From: Halocafeteria seosinensis
Taxonomy: Eukaryota; Sar; Bigyra; Bicosoecida
Length of the DNA: 64,000 bases
Assembly (NCBI GenBank): GCA_001687465.1
Contig: LVLI01000939.1
Location: 1 to 64,000 of the forward strand
Reading direction: 5' to 3'
Every line of letters starts with the position of its first letter. Within the stretch, counting starts at the first letter, position 1. Shown here piece after piece: positions 56,577 through 64,000 of this stretch. A model generated the notes under the pieces. The model was not told the DNA's origin, searched no databases, and saw nothing but the letters and a program-made list of their open reading frames with translations. The position numbers and the translations under genes were made by a program.

Positions 56577-58672
56577 ATGTCTGAGCAGGAGATGGAAACT
56601 AAAGTAGAAGGATCGGAGGAGGAACAGCTGGAAAAAAAGCAGGAAGAAAGCAAAGCACATGGGGATGATACAAAGGGCACTGAGGGTTCAGACAAAGAAG
56701 AGAGAGACTCTAAGGGCAGGAAACATGATTCAGCTGAAATAGAGAAGAAAGACAAAGGTGACTCTGATGAGGAAAGCTCCAGAAAACGTCACCGCTCTAG
56801 CAAGTAAGCTTCTGGAACTTCTTTTCCTTTTGTACTCACTCCGTTTTTTTATTTTAAATCCTTGATTCTGTTCTGCAGGAGCCGGCGTCAAAGTAGTAGT
56901 AAGCATCGTAGTAGTCGTCATCGAAGTAGCAGCAAGCATCGCAGTAGTCGTCATCGAAGCAGGAGCCACCGGGAAAGCAGCAAGCATCGAAAAAGCCACA
57001 GGAGTAGTAGTAAACATCGAAGGTATGAATAAGCCGTATAAAATCGTTGTGACATTGTTATCCTGAACCTTAGTCCTTATTCGATTCACAGGTCGCGCGA
57101 CAGGGATCGTAGTCGGAGTCGTCGGTCTCGCAGTCGCCGCTCTAGAAGTCGTTCTCGTGAAAGACGACATCGGCGTCGAAGTAGGAGCCCAAGTGATGAT
57201 GAAAACCGTCGCTCAGAATCTGAAGATAACAATGGAGGTGGTGGAAGGTCGAAGGTTACAAATAGCGTTGCTCAGCTCCTTCAGAAACTGGGTGGAGGTG
57301 TGGCTCAGAGTGCGATGAACAGCTTGAACGCAGCTCCGCCACTTGGAGGGAGTCAGTCATTGCAATCGTTCACCATGAACGGCTTGGGAATGGGAGCGAA
57401 TGCGGTAGCTACGTTTGGAAATTTTGCAAGCAACAATCCCATGGAGCGCGTTGAGAGAGAGCTGTACGTAGGCAATTTGCCATCTGGAATCCAACCAAAG
57501 CAGATCCACGACTTCTTCAAAGCCGCAATGAAGCATTTAGGGGTCCTAAAGTCTGAAAATCCAATACAGGCGGTTCGTCCTGCCGGTCCTCAAGAACGGT
57601 TTTGTTTCATCGAGTTTTCTAGCACTGAAGAGGCAAACTCTGCCACGCTATTGAGCGGCATCAATCTTTTGGGGATGCCCTTAAAAATAGGCCGGCCCAA
57701 GTCCTATACTCAAGTGACGGGGAAAGAGGCGACAATACCAGCCCCCGAAGCCTTGTCTGCGATGGGAGGCCACAGTGGATTCCACGAAATGGGTGGTATT
57801 ACATCGGCAGCAGCCGCTGCGGCACCAATGGTGGACAGCAGTGCCATAACAGGGGCTAGCCAGTCTTCCACTGCTACGACTTCGACGCAGCCATCTGCTG
57901 AAGGGGATACAGGGAGCGTCAAGATCAGTAATTTCGGTGAAGGGTGGACAGCGGGCCAATTGAAGGAGCTCGTTGAACCTTTTGGTGAAGTAAAAACGTG
58001 CTACATAGCCGAAGGCGTGTGTTACGCCGAATTTACGCAGCAGTCTAACGCCCAAATGGCCGCACAGGGTTTGAACGATCTTGATCTGGGCGACCGAAAA
58101 TTGCAAGTTGAGTATCTGGACCCGGAGCAGAAGGCCACTGATAACGTTGAGACGAAGTTTGTGCAATTGAGAAACATTCTCATATGTGAACATGTAAGTA
58201 CTGTTACAGCATTTTGTTAAATATATTCGTGTTAACAGCGACTTGTCTTTGTTCTCGACCGCAGCTTTCGGATGAGGAAGAATATTCAGACATCCTTGAG
58301 GATGTCCGTGAGGAAGCGGAAAACTTTGGTAACATTGTTCAAGTACAGCCCGCCAAACAGGCGGAAAATCCTTCAGATCCTAATTCCACGATACCAATGT
58401 TCTTGGAATTTTCTGATACTGAATCTGCAGCGAAGTGCTTTAACGCTTTGAGAGGCCGAAAGTTTGATGGACGCGTAGTTGAGGCTAAATACGTGAATGT
58501 TGAAGACACTCCTTTTGGAGACACTTCCTCCGCTAACCAAGATAAGCAACAGTCCGGAAACGAAAATACCGAGACTAACACATCGGAAAGGAATCCAGGC
58601 AGTAGTTCTGAAGCTGCTACTGTCTCCGCCAATGCGATCCAGGAAACAGGTAATTCTGTGGATCTCGACTAA
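56577..58672 (+). CDS. U2AF2: Splicing factor U2AF large subunit (U2AF65)
   Basis: Four exons (56577-56803, 56879-57022, 57092-58193, 58265-58672) join in phase into 626 residues. A charged N-terminus is followed by an RS domain (residues 75-165, Arg/Ser/His repeats). RRM1 starts at ELYVGNLPSGIQPKQIHDFF (about 247), with FCFIEFSS and MPLKIGRPKSY. RRM2 is KISNFGEGWTAGQLKEL (about 398), and the C-terminal UHM has LSDEEEYSDILEDVREEAENFG and FLEFSDTESAAKCFNAL. The protein binds the polypyrimidine tract at 3' splice sites and recruits U2 snRNP. The RS domain is encoded by CGTAGTAGTCATCG-type simple repeats. A Ser/Thr/Asn-rich tail extends beyond the UHM. Confidence 0.93.
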
Positions 58673-59022
58673 AGTGTTTGCGATAATGCTTCTTGGTTTC
58701 CCATCCTGCCTCCAGGGATCATAATTGGTGGCTTTGCTGCTTTATGACTGGCAACTATGATATCCATGCTTCATGGTACCTGTCTGCGATGGTGTACTGT
58801 TGTTAAATCCTTGTGTTGCTTGTGAGACGCAGGGCTATCTTTTTGAGACCGTGCTGGGACATACATACATGTCACTGTGGTACCGCTGCTCGGATCAATA
58901 CAAGACTGTCAACAGTGTTCGTTGTCTGGGTATTTAAACAACAAATTAGGTGTTCCGCGTCTGTGGAGACCCTATCCTTGTTTCTTGTTTTGCTGCATTC
59001 GCTACTCAGACAACTTAAAGCG
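58673..59022. other. Intergenic, no gene seen
   Basis: 350 bp between the U2AF stop and the small TM-protein start; likely UTR and promoter sequence. Confidence 0.35.
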
Positions 59023-59310
59023 ATGGCTACGGAGCTAGTGTATACAAGTGATGCACATGAGAAGCTGAGAACTAATCAGGGTCCAATAGTTCGCTGCGGT
59101 GACATATTTTGTTTGGGAACTGCGAGGTTAGTGCGTTTACGCTTGCAACTCAAGTACTTACTCTGAGTCTTTTGTAGGAACGACTTCTCTAGCCACATAA
59201 GATTTGGTTTGTTATGGGCTGTGGTACTGTACAACGTGTGGTACCTGAGTAGTTTGGCTAAGCGGCATTCCCGGGGAGCACCAGGAAAAAATGCACTATT
59301 CTTTTCTTAA
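59023..59310 (+). CDS. Small one-TM protein, unrecognised
   Basis: Two exons (59023-59126, 59178-59310) join in phase across a 51-nt GTTAGT...TAG intron into 78 residues. The product begins MATELVYTSDAHEKL, has one transmembrane helix (FGLLWAVVLYNVWYLSSLAK) near residues 44-63, and ends in a short basic tail. It looks like a small organellar or ER membrane subunit, but I do not recognise it. Support is the intact phase, a donor in a good context and a protein-like sequence; without the intron the frame ends differently. RNA evidence would be needed to be sure. Confidence 0.4.
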
Positions 59311-59599
59311 GTTACCCTCGCCTTTACCACAGATAAGTCGTGCCTTTTCTGGAGTAGGTCCTTTCTTCCAACTTCTTGACGTTTTCGAAGGCGTCCCACG
59401 ACGTTTCGTCATATTCCTGCGACTCCGTCAAGTTGAAGGTCATTTCTGTAGGGGCGGCAAAGAGGCACAAAAAAGGTGCTGGGTTTTGAGTCCGGACGCA
59501 TAGAGTCCTGGTTATCGTCGTTTTTGATGTCTTGCCCAAAAGCGTGATGTCTTTGATGGATTCTCATGAGGTGGGGAGTGTAGAAAATTACGCGATATA

Positions 59600-61398
59600 A
59601 TGAGTGGGAGCGTGTCCCACGCCCGTGGCTCCTCTTCTCCGGCTGGTTCTTCCGCGGATACCTCCCAAAACGACGATAATTCAGGCCCTATACACCGTAG
59701 TGTACCATCTGGGGTGATACTCTCTTGCTCTACGGCGATATCCACGTGTGACCAGATAGACAACGAGCAGCATGAGCACCCGAAACAGTCAATAGGAGCA
59801 TCGTCGTCGGCGTCCACTCGAGCCCCTCCAGCGCCTTCATCCTCTTTAAACAGAGCTTCGACGGCATATAGGCCCTCCCAGCAACATCGGCACCCTTCCG
59901 CAGTTGACCAAGAAATCGAAGAAATCAACACAGGGCTCCGACGGGTCTTGCAAGAATCCCAAAAAAGACGGCAGCAACAGAGATCCGCCGCCGCCGCAGC
60001 AGCAGCCGGAAATCCACCCTCTATACCTTCTGAAAGGAAGCAGCGGGCCGCAACTTTAACATCGACTCCTTCTCATAGTTTAACACAAAGCAACGCAGCA
60101 GCAGACGGCAGCTCTCGAAGGAGAACCGAGCAAGGGACTCGCCACGTAAGAGCGTCCACGGAACACGGCAAAATGGCCACAGCTTCTTCCTATGAGAATG
60201 TGAGCCCTCGAACAGGGTCATCCTCTGATTCAGGCTCGGATTCCGGTAGCTCAGGAACAGAGAGAAGAGATACAGAATCGGCTGTGGGGAATGCTGGTAA
60301 GTTGATACAGAAGCATGACACACGAGATGGCGCTCGTTTTACCTGGCAATGTGGCACACAGATGCTGGATACTACATTCGCCAACTGCAATACGAAGACC
60401 TGCAAGCGGTCAAAGCTTTGCAGGATAAAACTCTAGAAGTCAAGTATGACGATAACTTCTACTCGTCACTCGCGAGGAACATAAATTCGTCGAAACAGAT
60501 CGCTTTGGTATGTTGCCGCTGTCCGCCGAGGTCTCAAGGGCATGGTAGCGCACCTCCCCTTGACAGCGGAGAAAGAGAAATGTCCCGAGAAACAAAGGCT
60601 ACTTCCGGAGAAAGTAAGAGCGGGAACGAAGAAAAGGACGTTGTGGTAGGGGCGATTACGTGTCGTATAAGTCGTTTGAACAAGTATTTTTTGGGTGTTT
60701 GTAAGTATGCGGTGGTGAGGGAAGCGTATATCATGACGCTGGCAGTTGATCCAGCACACCGACGTTGTGGAATAGCTTCAACCTTGCTCGAAGTAAGTAA
60801 TTTCAAGATGCCTCCGCGTTCTCAGTACTCCACCAGTACTCGCGTTTATCCATTTTTCTCATGACAGCTTTGCGTAGAGGGAATTCGGCAGAATCCCAGG
60901 TGTGAAGCAATTACTCTCCATACTTTACGAGCTAATATGGCTGCGAAGAATTTGTACGAGCAATTCGGCTTTCACTGTAGTGAAGTTCTTCCTGCTCACT
61001 ACTGGTTCAATGAGCGAAACCATGACGGAGTGAAATATGAAATGCGACTGAGGAAACCCACTTCTTTGTCGAAAAAGATATTCTTAGAAAGAAGGTGGCT
61101 GAAGAGTCTGAATCATGGTATCAAACGGTCTGTGCAGACCGGCTACAGGTGGATTTCAGGGAACATTGTTCACCGTTCATGCAAGCGTGTAGTAATAAAT
61201 GTGGCTACAAATATTCAGGGGGCTTGGAGAGTATACTTTTCTCCAAGCAAGAATGACGAAGATGATGATGACGGTGACGTATCACCGCCAGAAGATAATG
61301 ACTCGTTTAGCAACCAGCTGGTTCAAAGAAGGATGATCAACTGTACCCAGAGTACAGGCGTTTTATCCAATGCCAACACGGGGGAATTCGCTGTATAG
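59600..61398 (+). CDS. NAA60/HAT4-like GNAT acetyltransferase with long N-terminal extension
   Basis: Three exons (59600-60296, 60362-60792, 60868-61398) join in phase into 552 residues. The catalytic GNAT domain spans about residues 234-440: AGYYIRQLQYEDLQAVKAL, IALVCCR, EAYIMTLAVDPAHRRCGIASTLLE (the acetyl-CoA loop R-R-x-G-I-A), AITLHTLRANMAAKNLYEQFGF and HYWFNERNHDGVKYEM. The HYWFNERNHDG segment and C-terminal hydrophobic part resemble NAA60, a Golgi-membrane N-terminal acetyltransferase of transmembrane proteins. A 230-residue Ser/Gln/Ala-rich disordered N-terminus and an insert inside the domain (residues 285-330) are unusual. The C-terminus is charged with DDDDGD. Confidence 0.75.
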
Positions 61399-61488
61399 GT
61401 ACTGCAGCGACCGACCCCAAATGACTGTTCAACATGAAAACGATTAAAAAGCAACCATGTCATATTTCATTAGCACTACCCGGATAGT

Positions 61489-63834
61489 TTACAGTTCTTG
61501 TAGTCGCTTCTTTTCGGCGCCGTCGAGTTTAATATCATCTAGTTTGCGCAAGCTCTTCAGCTTATACTTCATTGTGGCGGCAAGCGATTCTAGCGTGGCA
61601 ATGTCTTCTTCTAGCCTCAGCTTGTCGCTCTCAGTCTGGGCTAACTTAGCTTTCACCGCACCCCACTGATACTCCGCTTCATCCTTCTCGTCATTTCTGG
61701 TTTGCAAAAGATCCTTCTGGTTACGAATGTTCTCGTAGAGTAGTTCCGTTTGTTCCCGCAACCTCACTGCTTCAACTTCAGAAGATTTCGCCTTCTCCTC
61801 AGCAACTTCCGCTTGATGCTTCAAGTCGTTATGTTTCCCCTGTTCTTCTGCCAGCTGCTTTTCCACTCTGGCTTTTTCTTCTTCAACAGCAGCAAGCTTT
61901 TCTGAGCTGTCTAGTCTGTTTTTTAAGTTTTCAATTACGTCGTCACTTAGATTCCTCACCTGCGAAGCCAAATCCTCGCGTTCATCCTTGGCCTGCTGTA
62001 GTTGCTGGACAATTTTGTCTTCTGCTGTTTTGTGGCTTTCAAGTAATCTGTCGAATTTATTTGACCACCGTTCAACTTCGTTTGATTTGTTGTCTATTAT
62101 ACCCTGAAGATGTTCTTCTTTTTCCGCAGCTCTTTGATTGGCATCATGTAAACTCTTTTCAAACGTCTCTCGTTCATGGTTAAGACGCTCTTCAATTGAC
62201 TTTACCTTGCCTTCAGAAGCTGTCAATTGACTGTGTACCGATTCTAGCTTTCTTTGGGAAGCACGAAAGGCAGCGTCAGAGAGATCGGATGCACGCTGGG
62301 ACCATTGTTGAAGCCATTCCGCAGGGAGCCGGGAAATGACCGCAGACGTAAGGACATGTTCCTTAGCAGGTCCGTGAGCTCGTTCCAGATACTCGTGGTG
62401 AAGATCCTTGATGGCATGCTGGTACACGCTTGATACGCTAGGGAACGGCAGCAGCTCTGAGTCGCTACCCTGGGACGAGCTCTCTTTAATCTTTGCTTCT
62501 GCGGTATCTTTATACTGAGGAATAAGTTCCTGCAACAGCGACTCGCAGTGGCGTTTACTCGCTTCAAAGTTTTCATCAACGAACTTGATGAATTCTTCTT
62601 CCAGCCTCTGCGAAAGCTGAGCTTCAAATGTAGCAACGCGTTCCGTGTCTTTTACACTGTTTCTGTGAAAGACGCTCCGCGATGTTGCAGACACTTCAGC
62701 GTGCACTTTGCGCAGTTCCTTGCCCTCGAAGATACGATACTCACCGGTGTCTCTTCTTGTCCTTTCGTTCATTTCGTCGCGGTACTTGCGTAGAGCCGCT
62801 TCCACGGCCTCAGAGCACTGAGTCTGAATGACACGATCCCAGGCCGTGCTAATTGTTGGAGTCTTATTATCATTCAAAGCAGCGACATATTGCTGCGCAA
62901 GATTTGCCAACATTGCGCCGTTCAAAGGTTGTCCGTACATCGTCTTGGGCCGTACGGTGTTGAACACGCGCTTCTTCAAAGCCTCCAGTTGTTTCCGAAA
63001 CTCTGGGCGCAATTCTTCATCTGGCTGATCTGCAAGACGCGCTAGTTGTTTTTCATCATTCACTGGCCGAACCATTGTGATGCAGTCCCGTTCTGGAAAG
63101 AAATTCCTTAGTAAGAGACGGACGGCATTCTTCTGTTCAGCGGATTCAGAAGACGAGTCTTCCGGACGAAGAGCCTCTTCCAAGTATTCTCGGGCACTAA
63201 TTTTCTTCCCATTTCTTTCAAGTTTCACAGAGAAATCCCGTACAACCCAAAGAAAATGAGGGAAAAACTGCGAGAACTCTGTGCCAGTATCTTCATCCGT
63301 CTGACGTGCTTTGACGTGGATATACTTCGTCAGGTTCACCACAAGCGACAGTCGTTGAATTGCGTTGCCATCGATGGTCCCAAAACTGTTATAGATGAAA
63401 TAGCTGCTCAAGAGCAGGGCTAGTGCAAATATACGGCAGTCATACGTCTCTGAACGATTCGTGGATCCTAATCCCTCGGTGTCCAAGAACAAGATATGCT
63501 CATCACTGTCGTCTGTTTCAAGTGCTTTCCCCCAGATCCAGATACCCTTGGTGCATGCTTTCACCGTGGGTCCAACCTGGAACCCTTTGGGTGCATCCAT
63601 CATCTTATTGAGCAAATAACTCTTGCCTGTACGATAAATACCTGCAATGGACACCACGGCAATCTTGCCTTGGAGGCTGTTCAAGTAGTCCACGGCATCT
63701 TGGTGGACTACAAAGCGATTCGTCTCCTCATCGATAGTGATAAACGAGAGAGGGGTATCCCATTGTCCGTCTTGAGTCTGAGGAGCATGATCGCCTCCTT
63801 GTACATCCCCATTGGGGGCTTCATTCGAGGCCAT
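61489..63834 (-). CDS. Guanylate-binding protein-type (GB1/atlastin superfamily) GTPase
   Basis: A single exon of 781 residues from the ATG at 63834. The large GTPase domain (about 30-300) has the P-loop SIAGIYRTGKSYLLNKM, a switch region VGPTVKACTKGIWIW, the G3 motif LFLDTEGLGS and the RD motif WVVRDFS. This set is typical of GBPs rather than Ras-like proteins. It is followed by an alpha-helical region with PLNGAMLANLAQQYVAALN and an about 250-residue C-terminal coiled coil. GBPs bind GTP or GDP, dimerise through the G domain and coat or fuse membranes; animal members act in cell-autonomous defence. No C-terminal CaaX prenylation motif is present; it ends in RLQEL. The role in this organism is unknown. 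Confidence 0.9.
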   Translation of the reverse strand: MASNEAPNGDVQGGDHAPQTQDGQWDTPLSFITIDEETNRFVVHQDAVDYLNSLQGKIAVVSIAGIYRTGKSYLLNKMMDAPKGFQVGPTVKACTKGIWIWGKALETDDSDEHILFLDTEGLGSTNRSETYDCRIFALALLLSSYFIYNSFGTIDGNAIQRLSLVVNLTKYIHVKARQTDEDTGTEFSQFFPHFLWVVRDFSVKLERNGKKISAREYLEEALRPEDSSSESAEQKNAVRLLLRNFFPERDCITMVRPVNDEKQLARLADQPDEELRPEFRKQLEALKKRVFNTVRPKTMYGQPLNGAMLANLAQQYVAALNDNKTPTISTAWDRVIQTQCSEAVEAALRKYRDEMNERTRRDTGEYRIFEGKELRKVHAEVSATSRSVFHRNSVKDTERVATFEAQLSQRLEEEFIKFVDENFEASKRHCESLLQELIPQYKDTAEAKIKESSSQGSDSELLPFPSVSSVYQHAIKDLHHEYLERAHGPAKEHVLTSAVISRLPAEWLQQWSQRASDLSDAAFRASQRKLESVHSQLTASEGKVKSIEERLNHERETFEKSLHDANQRAAEKEEHLQGIIDNKSNEVERWSNKFDRLLESHKTAEDKIVQQLQQAKDEREDLASQVRNLSDDVIENLKNRLDSSEKLAAVEEEKARVEKQLAEEQGKHNDLKHQAEVAEEKAKSSEVEAVRLREQTELLYENIRNQKDLLQTRNDEKDEAEYQWGAVKAKLAQTESDKLRLEEDIATLESLAATMKYKLKSLRKLDDIKLDGAEKKRLQEL

Positions 63835-64000
63835 AATCACGTCGAACCTGAGGTGACTTAGCCGTCTCTCTGTATGATGGTACACAATCAATCAGCAAGA
63901 GGAAGACAGTATGCGGATGCATACGTAGGTCACAATTTCCACCTCTTGTAAGTACAGAAATTATGATGGAACAAGCCTTAACACAACCCCTGGCGGCAGC
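63835..64000. other. Right edge, upstream of GBP gene
   Basis: 166 bp with no gene; promoter and 5' flank of the GBP-like gene. Confidence 0.35.

Noticed and set aside
56879-57180. Repetitive CGTAGTAGTCATCG sequence as a possible satellite or CRISPR-like array
   Set aside because: It encodes the Arg/Ser domain of U2AF65 in frame across two exons, which explains the repeat. No CRISPR array is expected or seen in this nuclear DNA.

Overview
This window is nuclear DNA from a small-genome eukaryote. Almost every gene is interrupted by short spliceosomal introns, mostly 49-82 nt, with GTAAGT/GTACGT-type donors and CAG acceptors. I rebuilt the gene models by hand from splice sites, reading phase and family conservation. 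The flagellar-type genes (a CFAP92/DUF4550-like protein and a FAM227-like protein) point to a lineage with motile flagellated cells. With a G-alpha subunit, a plant-like acyl-CoA oxidase carrying a PTS2-like signal, a bacterial-type GST and very tight spacing, the best guess is a flagellated protist of heterokont/oomycete type. I cannot fix the taxon from sequence alone. One ambiguous base (N) lies at about 41372.

Layout. 1-2.9 kb: a truncated minus-strand ORF on the left edge, then gene-poor DNA with a GT microsatellite and one unrecognised ORF. 3-13.7 kb: ABCG half-transporter, TRIP4/ASC-1, SPRING-like protein, SMYD-type methyltransferase, and an unknown membrane protein. 13.9-17.9 kb: leucine-rich-repeat protein, beta-class GST, RAMP4/SERP1. 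18.4-21.3 kb: a 0.5-kb inverted-repeat element directly upstream of RPL19, then the deneddylase SENP8. 21.4-26.8 kb: a PX-domain protein and a cysteine-rich/coiled-coil protein. 27.5-33 kb: three tandem paralogues of an unrecognised seven-transmembrane family. 33.7-46.4 kb: acyl-CoA oxidase, CFAP92-like protein, WDR26/GID7, class II eIF4E (4EHP), SDHAF4. 46.7-53 kb: a nine-exon secreted Ntn-hydrolase-like protein, an ethanolamine-phosphate phospho-lyase-type aminotransferase, and a heterotrimeric G-alpha. 53.4-64 kb: FAM227-like protein, U2AF large subunit, a small one-TM protein, an NAA60-like acetyltransferase and a guanylate-binding-protein-type GTPase.

Most genes are unrelated housekeeping genes packed back to back. 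Several convergent pairs have stop codons 28-120 bp apart, and the TRIP4 and SPRING start codons are only 40 bp apart. The most interesting local structure is the 7TM array. Its three members share sequence motifs and one intron position but have different cytoplasmic tails, and a G-alpha with an unusual acidic C-terminus lies about 18 kb away. A functional link between receptor-like proteins and G protein is speculative.
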